A program made the translations under genes and the position numbers. 64,000 nucleotides of DNA. Origin: Deltaproteobacteria bacterium. Lineage in GTDB: Bacteria; Myxococcota_A; Polyangia; Haliangiales; JADYYK01. The DNA is taken from positions 23,589 to 87,588 of the forward strand of contig JADYYK010000121.1 of assembly GCA_020853705.1 (NCBI GenBank). The letters are read 5' to 3'. Positions 32,329 through 47,831 of the stretch are shown piece by piece; the first letter of the stretch is position 1; every line of letters begins with the position of its first letter. Below the pieces are notes generated by a model. The model did not search any database. It had not been told where the DNA came from and worked only from the letters and a program-made list of their open reading frames with translations.

Positions 32329-33154
32329 GCTGGGGAGGGCGGGTGCGCGCGCGGGCCTTCAGCGCCAGGACATAGGCGGCGCGGCGACCGTCGTCGCTCA
32401 GGACCTCGAAGGCGTGGTTCAGGCCCTTGAAGATCTCGGCCAGCTTCTCGACGTAGGAGCCCAGCGCGCGCTTGTAAAAGCGGTCGGGGTGGAACTCCTT
32501 GGACAGCTTGAAGTAGCTGCGCTTGATGTCCTTCTTGTCGGCGTCGGTGGCGACCTCGAGCAGCTCGAAGTGGGTCGCCACCGAGAGCAGGGCGTGGACC
32601 TCGAGGATGCGGCGCTTCTGCTCGGGCTCGAGGTCGACGTTGGGCTCGTCGAGCAGGCTGGCGTCGATCTGGACCACTGGCCGGGTCACCGGTTTCCCCG
32701 GCGGTTTGGCCGGCGGCTTGCCCGCCTCGGCGATGGCCTCGGCGATGGCGGCCTCCTTGGCGGCCTCGGCGGTGGGCGGGGTCGGGTTGCGCGGCGGCAT
32801 CGGGGGCGACTGGCGCAGCCCTGGAGTGGCCGGCCCCGGGGATGGCCCTGGCACGGGCGCCGGCGCCGGCGCGCCGACCAGGGGCTGCGGCGGGGTGCCC
32901 TTGGCAGTGGCGGCCCCGACGGTGATGGCCCCCGCGCCCTTGAGCTTGCGCAGGATGTCGACCACCTTGGCCTCGGCCATCATGCCCGCCATGAGCTGGC
33001 AGATCTGGCGCAGCGAGGTCTTGCCGTCGACCCTCGAGAGCACGAAGTAGTCCTCGGGGGTCAGGCTGACGCCGGAGCCGCCGAGGTTGGCGGCTCGCTC
33101 CAGCGTCGGCGCCTCGTCGGCGCCGCCCAGACCGGGGATGTCCGCTGGCAACAT
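32321..33154 (-). CDS. C-terminal J-domain protein with N-terminal SRVDG domain
   Basis: The 277-residue protein ends in a J-domain (about 193-263) with THFELLEV, KKDIKRSYFKLSKEFHPDRF (HPD at 222-224) and NHAFEVLSD. It can therefore stimulate an Hsp70, presumably the DnaK encoded next. Residues 33-80 form the small SRxDG domain shared with the TPR protein, followed by a Pro-rich linker. This order (domain, linker, J at the end) is unlike DnaJ or CbpA, where J is N-terminal, and there are no zinc fingers. The stop codon falls in a hexamer repeat. The ATG starts four bases after the preceding stop. Confidence 0.85.
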   Translation of the reverse strand: MLPADIPGLGGADEAPTLERAANLGGSGVSLTPEDYFVLSRVDGKTSLRQICQLMAGMMAEAKVVDILRKLKGAGAITVGAATAKGTPPQPLVGAPAPAPVPGPSPGPATPGLRQSPPMPPRNPTPPTAEAAKEAAIAEAIAEAGKPPAKPPGKPVTRPVVQIDASLLDEPNVDLEPEQKRRILEVHALLSVATHFELLEVATDADKKDIKRSYFKLSKEFHPDRFYKRALGSYVEKLAEIFKGLNHAFEVLSDDGRRAAYVLALKARARTRPPQQG

Positions 33155-33158
33155 CTGC

Positions 33159-33551
33159 TCAGCCAGAGGCCTTCAGCATGGCGTGCAGCTTGGCGTCCCA
33201 CTCGTCAGCCCTCATGGCCACGTTGCCGATGATGAAGGCGAGCTCCTTGGCCTGCAACCAGCCCACCGGGAGCACCTGGTTGACGCGGATGGACTCGTTG
33301 GTCTCCAGCGTGAAGAACGCGCCCAGGAGCTGCACGTTGGCCGACAGGAGCTGCTGGAAGAAGGCCTCACGGCCGTTCTTCGGGGCCTGCTCCAGCACCT
33401 TGGCGGTGGCGACCACGAACTCGGGCGCGGCCACGATCTGCACCGTGGCGCTGCCCTTCTGCAGGGTCCACACGTTCTCGGCCACCCGGCTGGCGCGCTC
33501 GTGCAGCCCCAGCTCCGTCAGCAGCGTCTCGACCGTCTTCACGCTCGACAT
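33159..33551 (-). CDS. Small YbjN/CesT-type chaperone-like protein
   Basis: The 130-residue protein begins MSSVKTVETLLTELGLHERA and has alternating strands and helices (SATVQIVAAPEFVVATAKVL, LLGAFFTLETNESIRVNQVL, WLQAKELAFIIGNVAMRADE). This fits the fold shared by YbjN proteins and type III secretion chaperones such as CesT. Assignment is by pattern only. It sits between argF and the J-domain gene with gaps of one and four bases, so it is probably part of the Hsp70 module rather than of arginine synthesis. No signal peptide or catalytic motif. Confidence 0.6.
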   Translation of the reverse strand: MSSVKTVETLLTELGLHERASRVAENVWTLQKGSATVQIVAAPEFVVATAKVLEQAPKNGREAFFQQLLSANVQLLGAFFTLETNESIRVNQVLPVGWLQAKELAFIIGNVAMRADEWDAKLHAMLKASG

Positions 33552-33552
33552 G

Positions 33553-34523
<971 letters not shown>

Positions 34524-34527
<4 letters not shown>

Positions 34528-35792
34528 GCCGCCAGCACCTTGCCGAGCAGCGCCAGCGCCTCGTCGAGCTCGGCCGCGGTGACGTTCAGCGCGGGCGCGA
34601 AGCGCACCACGGTGCCGCCGGCGACCGAGAGCAGCAGGCCCTGCTCGCGACAGGCGGTGACGGTGGGCACCGCGTCGCCAGCCAGGGCCAGCCCGCGCAA
34701 GAGCCCCTTGCCGCGCGACTCCTTGGCCTGGCCCGGGTGGGCCGCGCACAGCGCGTCGAGGCCGCGGCCGAGGTGGTCGCCCATGGCGCGCACGTGGGCC
34801 AGCAAGCCCTCGCTCTCGATGACCTCGAGCACCGCGAGCGCGGCCGCCGAGGCCAGCGCGTTGCCGCCGAAGGTCGACGCGTGGGTGCCCGGCTCGAAGC
34901 CCTTGGCGACCTCGTCGGAGCACAGCATGGCGCCGATGGGCACCCCGCCGGCCAGCCCCTTGGCCAGCGTCATGATGTCGGGCTGCACCGCCTGGCCCGG
35001 CCCCTCGGCGTGCTGGAACGCGAACCACTCGCCGGTGCGGCCGACGCCGGTCTGGACCTCGTCATAGATGAGGATGGTCCCGGTCTCGCCGCACAGCTCG
35101 CGCAGGCCGCGCAGGTAGCCGGGCGGCGGCACGCGCACGCCACCCTCGCCCTGCAGCGGCTCGAGCACGAAGGCGCAGGTGCGCTCCTGCGAGATGGCGG
35201 CGCGGGCAGCGTCGAGATCGCCGTAGGGCACGAAGCGCACCGCCTCCAGCATGGGACCGAAGCCCTGGCGGTACTTCTCCTGGCCGGTGATCGACACCGT
35301 GGCCATGGTGCGGCCGTGGAACGAGCCGTGGCAGGCCACGATCTCGATGCGCCCGGGGGCGGCGGCGACGTGCTGCTGGTAGCGTCGCGCCAGCTTGAGC
35401 GCGGCCTCGTTGGCCTCGGCGCCGGAGTTGCCGAAGAACATGCGCGGGAAGCCCGACAGCGCGGCCAGCCGCTCGGCCAGGCGGACCTGGGGCTCGATGA
35501 AGTAGAGGTTGGAGCAGTGGATGAGCTTGCCGGCCTGCGCCGCGATGGCGGCGGTCAGCCGGGGGTGGCTGTGGCCGAGCAGGTTGACGGCGATCCCGGC
35601 GGTCATGTCGAGGTAGCGCCTGCCGGTGACGTCGTAGAGCTGGCGCCCCTCGCCGCGCTCCATCACGATGGGCGCCTGGCGGTAGTTGCCGGTCAGGTGG
35701 GCGCGGGCGGAGTCGACCAGTCGGGCTTGCGTGACGGCTCCGTCCGCGGTCGTCCCCTTGGCGTGCTGGTTCGGGTCGGCGCTGGCACTCAT
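34524..35792 (-). CDS. argD: Acetylornithine aminotransferase
   Basis: The 422-residue PLP enzyme has the class III aminotransferase pattern: [67 protein letters not shown] and [15 protein letters not shown] with the PLP-binding Lys. It makes N-acetylornithine from the semialdehyde and glutamate. The ATG overlaps the argB stop and the TGA overlaps the argF start, so the three genes are coupled in the order B-D-F. Confidence 0.95.
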
Positions 35793-36715
35793 TTCGGCAC
35801 CTCGGAGCTGGGCAGCGCGCGGCCGCGCGGCACCGGGCGCTTCTTGGTCACCAGCTCGGTGCCGACGCCGCCCTCGGTGAAGATCTCGAGCAGCAGCGCG
35901 TGCTCCAGGCGGCCGTCGATGATGTGGACCTTGCCGACGCCCTGGGCCAGCGCCTCCAGGCCGCACTCGACCTTGGGGATCATGCCGCCCTCGATGACGC
36001 CCTGCTTGATGAGGGTGCGCGCCTCGGCCGTGGTCAGCGAGCCCAGCAGGTTGCCGGTGGCGTCCTTGACCCCGGCGACGTCGGTCAGGAGCACCAGCTT
36101 CTCGGCGCGCAGCGCGGCCGCGATGGCGCCGGCGAAGGGATCGGCGTTGATGTTCAGGGTCTCGCCGTGCTCGTCGACGCCGATGGGCGCGATGACCGGG
36201 ATGAAGGCCGGCCCGCTGCCCTCGGGGCTGGCGGTCAGGCGGCGCAGCACCTCGGGGTTGACCGAGACCACCTCGCCGACGCGGCCGAGATCCTGGCCGC
36301 CCACCGGCGCCATCTTGCGCGCGCGCACCAGCTGGCCGTCCTTGCCGGTCAGCCCGACCGCGCGCCCGCCGTGGCGGTTGATGAGGCGCACGATCTCCTT
36401 GTTGACCGCGCCGCCCAGCACCATCTCGACCACGTCCATGGTGGCGTCGTCGGTCACCCGCATGCCGCCGACGAAGCGCGACGTCACGCCCAGGCGCTTG
36501 AGCATGTCGCCGATCTGCGGGCCGCCGCCGTGGACCACCACGGGATTCACGCCGCACAGCTCGAGGAGGATGACGTCCTCGGCGAAGGACTCGCGCAGCG
36601 CGGGGTCCTCCATGGCGTGACCGCCATACTTGATGACCATGGTGCGGTCGCGGAAGCGCGACAGATACGGCAGCGCCTCGATGAGGATGCGTGCCTTGTC
36701 GATCAGGTTCTGCAC
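35789..36715 (-). CDS. argB: Acetylglutamate kinase
   Basis: The 308-residue protein contains the amino-acid kinase motifs [35 protein letters not shown] and [10 protein letters not shown], followed by [14 protein letters not shown], which together define ArgB. It phosphorylates N-acetylglutamate, the committed step of arginine synthesis. The N-terminal helix ([20 protein letters not shown]) is the type linked to hexameric arginine-inhibited enzymes. The start is GTG with no Shine-Dalgarno; a -10-like TAGCTT ends six bases before it. Confidence 0.95.
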   Translation of the reverse strand: MQNLIDKARILIEALPYLSRFRDRTMVIKYGGHAMEDPALRESFAEDVILLELCGVNPVVVHGGGPQIGDMLKRLGVTSRFVGGMRVTDDATMDVVEMVLGGAVNKEIVRLINRHGGRAVGLTGKDGQLVRARKMAPVGGQDLGRVGEVVSVNPEVLRRLTASPEGSGPAFIPVIAPIGVDEHGETLNINADPFAGAIAAALRAEKLVLLTDVAGVKDATGNLLGSLTTAEARTLIKQGVIEGGMIPKVECGLEALAQGVGKVHIIDGRLEHALLLEIFTEGGVGTELVTKKRPVPRGRALPSSEVPK

Positions 36716-36721
36716 CGCGTC

Positions 36722-36751
36722 AAGCTAGCCTGTTCGGCGCGCCCCCCGCAA
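36722..36751 (-). promoter_or_regulatory. Putative argB promoter with leaderless start
   Basis: On the minus strand TTGCGG (36751-36746), 18 bases, TAGCTT (36727-36722) within GGCTAGCTT. The GTG of argB follows six bases later and no ribosome site is present, so a leaderless message is likely if this promoter is real. Confidence 0.4.
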
Positions 36752-36775
36752 GCATCGCGCGCGCAGCGGACAGGC

Positions 36776-36902
36776 GTGTCACCCGCGTCGCTTGCATGCG
36801 GCGCTGAAAGCGGATAGCAAGGTCGGCCGCGCTCCCGGCGCGTCACCAGCGTGGCTTGCAGGCGGCGGCGAAGGCGGCGACCAGGTCGGCCTCGCGTCCG
36901 GC
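36776..36902. repeat. Imperfect 64-base tandem duplication of a gene 3' end
   Basis: 36776-36839 and 36840-36902 are adjacent copies of one sequence (both begin G-Y-GTCACC and end in CCGGC) with about three-quarters identity and one indel. The second copy contains the C-terminal codons and stop of the lipoprotein gene; the first lies just past that stop in the argB leader region and no longer encodes a matching peptide in frame. Confidence 0.8.
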
Positions 36903-37385
36903 GGCGGCCACGGCGTCGTGCAGGGCGCGGTCCTTGTCACAGTGGAACGCCACATCGTCGTCGCCGCTGTTGGCGGCGGCCTTGATGCGGGCCAGATCGG
37001 CGCGCAGCGCGGCCGGGTAGATCCGCTGCACGCACAGCTCGGCCAGCTTGTCGCGCGGCGCGGCGGCGGCGCCCTGCCCGGCCAGGTCCGCGCTGGTAGC
37101 CAGCCCCAGCTCGCACGCCAGCTTGCCCTCGGCCGGGCGCCCCAGCGCCAGCACGCGCTCGAGCTCGGCGCGCGCGCGGCGCACCCGCCCGCTGGCGGTC
37201 TCGAGATCGTCCGCGGTGGGCCCGGTGCTGGCGTCGTCGAGCCCCAGCGGTGGCAGCGTGAAGGTGCCGGCGTCGCGGGCCGCGCGCCCCGCCCCGGCCC
37301 CGCGCTCGCCGCACCCCGCCCCGGTCCCGGCCAGCGCGCACACCAGCCCCCCGAGCAGCAGGCCGGCGGTGCGCACGCGGGACAT
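36843..37385 (-). CDS. Hypothetical lipoprotein
   Basis: The 180-residue product has a lipoprotein signal (RTAGLLLGGLVCALAG, lipobox GAGC at about residue 25) and a mature, mostly helical domain with four further Cys residues (KLACELG, ELCVQRI, FHCDKDR, AACKPRW), which may form two disulfides outside the cytoplasm. No family is recognised. It follows hslU by 14 bases, and its 3' end is duplicated just downstream. Confidence 0.68.
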   Translation of the reverse strand: MSRVRTAGLLLGGLVCALAGTGAGCGERGAGAGRAARDAGTFTLPPLGLDDASTGPTADDLETASGRVRRARAELERVLALGRPAEGKLACELGLATSADLAGQGAAAAPRDKLAELCVQRIYPAALRADLARIKAAANSGDDDVAFHCDKDRALHDAVAAAGREADLVAAFAAACKPRW

Positions 37386-37399
37386 CCCCGGACTGTACT

Positions 37400-38799
<1,400 letters not shown>

Positions 38800-38803
<4 letters not shown>

Positions 38804-39372
38804 GAGCCGAGCTCCTCGAAGGTCAGGTTCTGGTTGGTGTAGATGCAGATGTCGCCGGCGATCTTGAGGGCGGCCTCGCAGATCTCGCGCGCCGACATCT
38901 GGGTGTGCGCGGCCAGCGCGCGCGCCGCGGCCAGCGCATAGGGTCCGCCCGAGCCGATGGCGCACAGCCCCTCGTCGGGCTCGATGACGTCGCCGGTGCC
39001 CGACAGCAGGAAGGTGCGCTTGTCGTCGGCCACCAGCAGCAGCGCCTCCAGGCGGCGCAGGATGCGGTCGGTGCGCCAGTCCTTGGCCAGCTCGACACAG
39101 GCGCGCGCCAGGTTGCCGCCCGAGGACTGGATCTTGCTCTCCAGCTTCTCGAACAGGGCGATGCCGTCGGCGGCGCTGCCCGCGAAGCCGGCGATGACCT
39201 TGTTGTCGTGCATGCGGCGCACCTTGCGCGCGGTGCCCTTCATGACCGTCGCGCCCATCGAGACCTGGCCGTCGCCGCCGAGCACCACCTGGCTCCCTTT
39301 GCGGACGGCCAGCACGGTGGTGGAGCGGATGCGACGTTCTTCGTCAGCGGCGTTGCTGGAGGTGCGACTCAT
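38800..39372 (-). CDS. hslV: HslV peptidase subunit of the HslVU protease
   Basis: The 190-residue protein is the proteasome-like threonine peptidase: [20 protein letters not shown] with probable catalytic Thr18 exposed after removal of a 17-residue leader, then [14 protein letters not shown] and [14 protein letters not shown]. The leader is longer than the single Met removed in enteric HslV. The ATG overlaps the xerC stop (ATGA). Confidence 0.95.
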
Positions 39373-40334
39373 GGCTTGGGCTTCCCTCTGGCTTTCGGGT
39401 GCGCGCGGTCATAGACCGACATCAGGTGATCGAGGCTGACATGGGTGTAGCGCTGCGTGGTCGACAGCGAAGCGTGGCCGAGCAGCTCCTGGATGGCACG
39501 CAGATCGGCCCCGGCGTCGAGCAGGTGGGTCGCGAAGGAGTGGCGCAGCGCGTGCGGCGTCGCTGGCGCCGCGCCGGCGGCGATGGTGTGGCGCCGGGTC
39601 AACACCTGGACCCAGCGCGTGGTCAGCCGGCTGCCGCGCGCGCCCAGGAACAGCGCGGCCACGCTGGCCGACGCCGTGGTGGCGTCGGGCGCGCCGGCCA
39701 GCAGCTCGCCGCGCCGCAGGAGATAGGCGTCGATCGCGCTGGTGCCGGCGTGGCCGAGCGGCACGATGCGCTGCTTGCCGCCCTTGCCGCGACGCACGTG
39801 GAGGAGCGCCCCACCCTGCCCGTCGCGGTCGACGTCGCCGAGGTCGAGCGCCACCGTCTCCGACACGCGCAGCCCGGCGCCATACATGACCTCGAGCAGC
39901 GCGCGGTCACGCAGGCCGGCCGGGCTGTCGGCGGCGGGCGTCTCGATGGTGCGGAAAACGTCGTCCACCGGCATGAAGCGCGGCAACGGCTTGCGGCGCT
40001 TGGGCGCCGCGACCAGGCGGGCCGGGTTGCCGGTGGTGATGCCGCGGCGGACGCACAGGCGGAAGAAGCTGCGCAGGCACGACAGCTTGCGCGCCAGCGA
40101 GGTGCGCTCGAGCTCATCGAAGCGCGCCGCCAGGAAGCCGCGCACGTCGATGACGTCGATGGCCGCCGGCACCGGGTCGCGGCCGCGCCGCGCGCGCACG
40201 AAGCCGGCGAAGTCCTCGAGGTCGCGACGATAGGCCGCCAGCGTGTGCGGCGAGGCGTGGCGCTCGATCTCCAGGTATGTCGCGAACGTCGAGACGGCCT
40301 CGCTCCAGCTCACGGGATGGTGGGCGTCGGCCAT
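39369..40334 (-). CDS. xerC: Tyrosine recombinase XerC
   Basis: The 321-residue recombinase has an N-terminal SAM-like core-binding domain ([19 protein letters not shown]) and a catalytic domain with Arg in [14 protein letters not shown], Lys in [41 protein letters not shown] and nucleophile Tyr296. It resolves chromosome dimers at dif with XerD. Its place between trmFO and hslV is the conserved one, so this is a housekeeping enzyme, not a mobile integrase. A -10-like GGCTAGGCT precedes the ATG by six bases. Confidence 0.93.
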   Translation of the reverse strand: MADAHHPVSWSEAVSTFATYLEIERHASPHTLAAYRRDLEDFAGFVRARRGRDPVPAAIDVIDVRGFLAARFDELERTSLARKLSCLRSFFRLCVRRGITTGNPARLVAAPKRRKPLPRFMPVDDVFRTIETPAADSPAGLRDRALLEVMYGAGLRVSETVALDLGDVDRDGQGGALLHVRRGKGGKQRIVPLGHAGTSAIDAYLLRRGELLAGAPDATTASASVAALFLGARGSRLTTRWVQVLTRRHTIAAGAAPATPHALRHSFATHLLDAGADLRAIQELLGHASLSTTQRYTHVSLDHLMSVYDRAHPKARGKPKP

Positions 40335-40340
40335 GCGGGA

Positions 40341-40349
40341 AGCCTAGCC
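40341..40349 (-). promoter_or_regulatory. Putative -10 element (GGCTAGGCT) before xerC
   Basis: On the minus strand GGCTAGGCT is followed by six bases and the xerC ATG, again implying a leaderless transcript. No good -35 box is visible. Confidence 0.35.
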
Positions 40350-40401
40350 CAAACCGGTGCGGCGCGCGTCTTTCCGGCCATCGTGACAGCACTGATAATC
40401 A

Positions 40402-40417
40402 CGCCCGGCGCCGGGCG
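40402..40417. terminator. 16-bp perfect palindrome after trmFO
   Basis: CGCCCGGCGCCGGGCG is a perfect palindrome 22 bases beyond the trmFO stop on the minus strand, followed by TGATTATCAG. It could fold as a GC-rich hairpin and weaken read-through into xerC, but it has no T tract, so it is only a possible terminator. Confidence 0.35.
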
Positions 40418-40439
40418 CAAGCTGGCGCGGGCCCTGAGG

Positions 40440-41807
<1,368 letters not shown>

Positions 41808-41809
41808 CA

Positions 41810-44413
<2,604 letters not shown>

Positions 44414-45232
44414 CTAGGTCACCTCGATTCGCGAACGCAGCCAGCGCCCGGACGCATCACGGAGCGCGAGCCCGGAGAGTTCCAGCTCACACAGCCCTGC
44501 CAGCACGCCGTCCAGGTCGAGGCCGGCCCGCGCCGCCACCTCGTCCGCGGCCAGCGCCCGCTCGGGCGCCAGCACGGCCAGCAGCGCGGCCTCGTCACTG
44601 CCCCAGCGCGGGGCCTCCTGCTCGAGCTTGCGGGTCTGGCCCGCCAGCGCGGCCAGGACGTCGGCGACGTCGTCACACAGGGAGGCGGCCCCGGTCTCCA
44701 GCAGGCGGTCGGTACCCGGGCTGCCCGGCATCGCCAGCACGGGACGCCCCAGCGCCCGCGCCGCCCGCGCCGTCGACAGCGATCCCGACACCGTGCCGGC
44801 CTCGACCACCACCAGGGCCTGGCCCAGCGCCGCGATGATCTGGTTGCGCGCCCTGAAGCGCCAGCCCGCTGGGGGCGTCCCCGCCGCGAACGGCGTCACC
44901 AGCGCGCCGCCCCGGGCCACCACCTCGGCGAACAGGGCGCCATGCTCCGGCGGGTAGATCACGTCGAGGCCATGGCCCAGCACGACCACGGTGGCCCCGG
45001 CCGCCGCCAGCGCCCCGCGATGGGCCGCGGCGTCGACCCCGCGCGCCCCGCCCGACACCACCGCCACGCCCTTGGCAGCCAGCCCCTGGGCCAGCGCCGT
45101 CGCCTTGCCCAGTCCCGACCGGGTGGCGCCCCGGGCGCCCACGATCCCCACCGCGGCACCCTGCGGGAGAAGACCGTTCACGAACAGGCGGGACTCCGAA
45201 ACCAGTGCGAGCAAGTCGAGGACTCCTTCCAT
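44414..45232 (-). CDS. dprA: DNA processing protein DprA (Smf)
   Basis: The 272-residue product has the Rossmann-like DprA core: AVGIVGARGATRSG, SGGARGVDAAAHRGAL, YPPEHGALF and the family signature FRARNQIIAAL with VVVEAG. A C-terminal winged-helix-like domain follows. DprA loads RecA on incoming single-stranded DNA in transformation. The N-terminal SAM domain found in many homologs is missing. The ATG at 45232 is chosen since a longer frame starting at 45310 overlaps a good promoter. Heads the conserved dprA-topA-trmFO-xerC-hslVU run. Confidence 0.9.
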   Translation of the reverse strand: MEGVLDLLALVSESRLFVNGLLPQGAAVGIVGARGATRSGLGKATALAQGLAAKGVAVVSGGARGVDAAAHRGALAAAGATVVVLGHGLDVIYPPEHGALFAEVVARGGALVTPFAAGTPPAGWRFRARNQIIAALGQALVVVEAGTVSGSLSTARAARALGRPVLAMPGSPGTDRLLETGAASLCDDVADVLAALAGQTRKLEQEAPRWGSDEAALLAVLAPERALAADEVAARAGLDLDGVLAGLCELELSGLALRDASGRWLRSRIEVT

Positions 45233-45277
45233 CTCAGCGTGCCTTCCAGGCCAGCAGCCCAGCCCGGCGAGCAGAGA

Positions 45278-45306
45278 CAGATAGCCACACGACCCTGACA
45301 CGTCAA
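45278..45306 (-). promoter_or_regulatory. Sigma-70 promoter of dprA
   Basis: On the minus strand TTGACG (45306-45301), 17 bases, TATCTG (45283-45278). Predicted start about 45271, giving a 38-base leader with GGAAGG ten bases before the dprA ATG. This position supports the shorter DprA. Confidence 0.65.
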
Positions 45307-45314
45307 GCACGAAC

Positions 45315-45346
45315 GGCCTAACCCCCTTGAATCACAGGGGCAGGCC
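45315..45346. terminator. Interrupted hairpin between LysM gene and dprA
   Basis: GGCCT/AGGCC outer and CCCC/GGGG inner arms form a bulged hairpin 57 bases past the LysM gene stop. There is no T run next to it, so termination is uncertain. Between it and that stop lies an AT-rich patch (TTATATATA). Confidence 0.3.
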
Positions 45347-45403
45347 GCGCGCCTCTCCTTATATATAGGTGGCCCAGCGGCCTCCCATCCGTTCAGCGAG
45401 CTG

Positions 45404-46756
45404 CTACCTGGCGGGCCTCCGCACCAGGACCTTCTCGCCCTTGCCGATCTCGACCACCGCGTTGACCACCACCGCGATCGAGCTGTTGTCGGACACGTCC
45501 ATCACCATCAGGTCGGCGATGACCTCGTAGGGGTACGCCTTGTCATCGTCGGGCACGCCGTCGGGGGTCCCGACGTCGTCGAGGGCGTCGCCCCGGCGCA
45601 CCACCATGACCATGTTGCCGACCTTGAGGCCCTGCTTCTTGCCCAGGTCGAGGATGACCAGGTTGTCCTCGCCGATGAGCTCGTTGTTGACCACGCGCAG
45701 CTCCTCGATGATGGAGCCCTCGAGGTCCACGGTGGCGTCGGTGGGGCTGACGTTGCGCTGGTCGTCGCGCAGCACGTTGAGGCGGTCACCCCGCTCGATG
45801 ACGTCGAAGGTCTCCAGCACGCGAGCCACCGGCAGGGCGCCCTTGGGCACCTTGAGGACCTCGATGGTGCCCAGGTTCTTGATCAGGACGCCGACGTTCT
45901 TGCCCTTCTTGCTCGCCAGGCTCTTCTCGACCCGGTACACGGTGTAGCGTCGCCCCGCGACCGGCGGGTTCTTGGCGTTCTTGGGGAACTGGATGTAGAC
46001 GCCGTCATAGTCGCCCAGCATCTCCTTCTCCTCGGTCGAGCCCACGATGGTGCCGGAGTCGGCCAGCGCCTTGGCATCGACGAAGCCGCTCTGGCGCACG
46101 CGCACGCGCGGGTCGTAGGGCGCCTTGCTGCCCGTACCCGAGATGAGCTGGCCGTCGCGCGACGCCGCGGCCGGCAGCTCGCCCTCCTTGCGCAGGCGGA
46201 CCTTGTCACCGGGGTAGATCCAGTGCGGGTTGGTGATCTGGGCGTTGAGCGACCACACGCTGGGCCAGCGCCAGGGATCCCCGAAGTAGAAGCCGCAGAT
46301 GTCCCACAGGGTATCGCCGGGGCGCACGATGTGCTCCAGCGGGACGATGCCGTTGCGATAGCCGGGGCCGCCGTACTCCTGGCCCCAGCTGCCATAGCCG
46401 CCGCCACCATAGCCGCCGGCGCTGGAGTAGTCGTCGCTGGGGCCGCCGCCCATGTAGACGAAGTCGACGCCACCGCCGGTGCCGCTGGCGCCGGCCCCCC
46501 CGGCCCCGGTGGGATCCTCGCCGGTGCCCATGGCCCCGGCGCGATCGGTCGACCGCGTCGCCTTGACGGCGCGCGCCTTGTTGAGCGCGCCGCCGAGGCC
46601 CCCTGGCCCGCCGGTGCCCACGGTCAACGGCGGCGCCTCGGTCGGGTACATGCCCCCGGTGCTGGCCGGCGTGTCGTCATCCTGCGCGCGGGCCAGCCCC
46701 GAGCACAGCAAGAGGCCGCCTCCGAGCACCGTCGTCCACAGCGTTTGCGCTCGCAT
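45404..46756 (-). CDS. Secreted LysM-domain protein
   Basis: The 450-residue protein has a signal peptide (QTLWTTVLGGGLLLCSGLAR, cleavage near ARAQ), a Gly-rich low-complexity region and one LysM domain (HIVRPGDTLWDICGFYFGD to WIYPGDKVRL) for peptidoglycan binding. A C-terminal half follows with two copies of a beta-rich module (VDAKALADSGTIVGSTEEKE, and LDLGKKQGLKVGNMVMVVRR), similar to flagellar-assembly FlgT-type and other envelope domains. It starts five bases after the YbgF-like gene and is in the same operon, suggesting cell-envelope maintenance. Confidence 0.85.
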   Translation of the reverse strand: MRAQTLWTTVLGGGLLLCSGLARAQDDDTPASTGGMYPTEAPPLTVGTGGPGGLGGALNKARAVKATRSTDRAGAMGTGEDPTGAGGAGASGTGGGVDFVYMGGGPSDDYSSAGGYGGGGYGSWGQEYGGPGYRNGIVPLEHIVRPGDTLWDICGFYFGDPWRWPSVWSLNAQITNPHWIYPGDKVRLRKEGELPAAASRDGQLISGTGSKAPYDPRVRVRQSGFVDAKALADSGTIVGSTEEKEMLGDYDGVYIQFPKNAKNPPVAGRRYTVYRVEKSLASKKGKNVGVLIKNLGTIEVLKVPKGALPVARVLETFDVIERGDRLNVLRDDQRNVSPTDATVDLEGSIIEELRVVNNELIGEDNLVILDLGKKQGLKVGNMVMVVRRGDALDDVGTPDGVPDDDKAYPYEVIADLMVMDVSDNSSIAVVVNAVVEIGKGEKVLVRRPAR

Positions 46757-46761
46757 GTCCG

Positions 46762-47778
46762 TCAGCCTTTCAGTAGCTCGGTCAGGCGCACCGCCGCCAG
46801 CTTGGCGGCGTCGGTGCGGGGATGGCGCCGGATGACCTCGGCCAGCACTTCGCGGGCGCGGGTGACATCCTTCAACGCGGCGTAGCAGTAGCCGGTCTTG
46901 AGCAGCGCGTAGGGTGCCTTGGTGCTCCTCGGGAAGCGCGCGCCGAGATCGCGGAAGTTGCGGATGGCGTCCTCGAAGGCGCCGCGGGCGTACAGCGACT
47001 CGCCCAGCCAGTACACTGCGGCGTCGGCGTTCTCGTGCGTGGGGTAGCGCGACACGAAGGTGCGGAAGCCGCTCTCGGCGTCGGCATAGGCCAGGCGCGT
47101 GAAGCTCAGGTAGGCCTTGTTGAACAGCGCGGTCGCGCGGGCGGCGTCGCCGTCAGCGGGGGGGGCGCTCCGGGTCTCGTCGGGGGCGGCAGTCACGATG
47201 GCGGCCGGGCGCGCCGGGATGGGCGGCGCCTTGCCCGGGGGCACCGGCAGGCGCTCGTTGACGGTGGCCGGGTCGGGGTAGCCCGAGCCCTCCCAGCGCG
47301 GCGGGGCGCCGGTCATCACCGTGCCGCTGGCGGGCACCGGGATGGTCGGGGCGCCCCCGATGGCGTCGGACGGCGTGGTCGGGGTTTCGTAGATCTTGAT
47401 CGACGCGCGCGCGCTCTTCTTGCCGCGGCTCTGCTCGGCGTCCCACTCGTCGGCGTCGGTCCAGCCGTCACCGTCCTGCGACGGCGCGCGCAGCTTGACC
47501 ACCTTGAGCTTGGGCCGCGCGGTCACGCCGGGCTGGAGCGGGCGCGCGGCGGCGGCGGCGGCGCTGGCGCGCGCGGGACGCAGGCGCGACTCCATCATGG
47601 AGAGCTGGTTTTCCAGCTGATCCACCTGCGACAGCGCGCGCTCGTGCTCGGCGCGCAGCGACGCCAGCTCGGTCCGCAGGGTGCGCACCTCGGCCCCGGA
47701 CCCGGCGCAACCGCCCAGGCCCGTCGCCAGTGCCAGAGTGAGTCCCACTCCGGTCGCACCAAACCTGCTTGCCCACAT
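46762..47778 (-). CDS. YbgF/CpoB-like lipoprotein with coiled coil and TPR
   Basis: The 338-residue protein has a signal sequence with lipobox (ALATGLGGC, Cys24), a coiled coil (VRTLRTELASLRAEHERAL to NQLSMMESRL), a low-complexity linker and a C-terminal TPR block with paired motifs (YADAESGFRTFVSRYPTHEN, FEDAIRNFRDLGARFPRSTK, TRAREVLAEVIRRHPRTDAA). This is the arrangement of YbgF/CpoB, which links the Tol-Pal system to peptidoglycan synthesis. No tol genes are in the window. Unlike enteric CpoB, it appears lipid-anchored. Confidence 0.83.
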   Translation of the reverse strand: MWASRFGATGVGLTLALATGLGGCAGSGAEVRTLRTELASLRAEHERALSQVDQLENQLSMMESRLRPARASAAAAAARPLQPGVTARPKLKVVKLRAPSQDGDGWTDADEWDAEQSRGKKSARASIKIYETPTTPSDAIGGAPTIPVPASGTVMTGAPPRWEGSGYPDPATVNERLPVPPGKAPPIPARPAAIVTAAPDETRSAPPADGDAARATALFNKAYLSFTRLAYADAESGFRTFVSRYPTHENADAAVYWLGESLYARGAFEDAIRNFRDLGARFPRSTKAPYALLKTGYCYAALKDVTRAREVLAEVIRRHPRTDAAKLAAVRLTELLKG

Positions 47779-47831
47779 ATCCGAAATGGTAGGCCGCAGA
47801 TCCGTGATCCTGCAACTTTTCCACAGGCAGA

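Noticed and set aside
39369..40334. XerC as a phage or island integrase
   Set aside because: It sits in the conserved housekeeping cluster between trmFO and hslV and there are no att-like repeats or phage genes.
45233..45310. Longer DprA N-terminus starting at 45310
   Set aside because: The extra 26 residues lack family similarity and lie across a sigma-70 promoter.
47779..47815. Promoter TTGCAG-N18-TACCAT before the YbgF-like gene
   Set aside because: The spacing is 18, both boxes are weak, and the predicted start would fall on the start codon; too uncertain to list.
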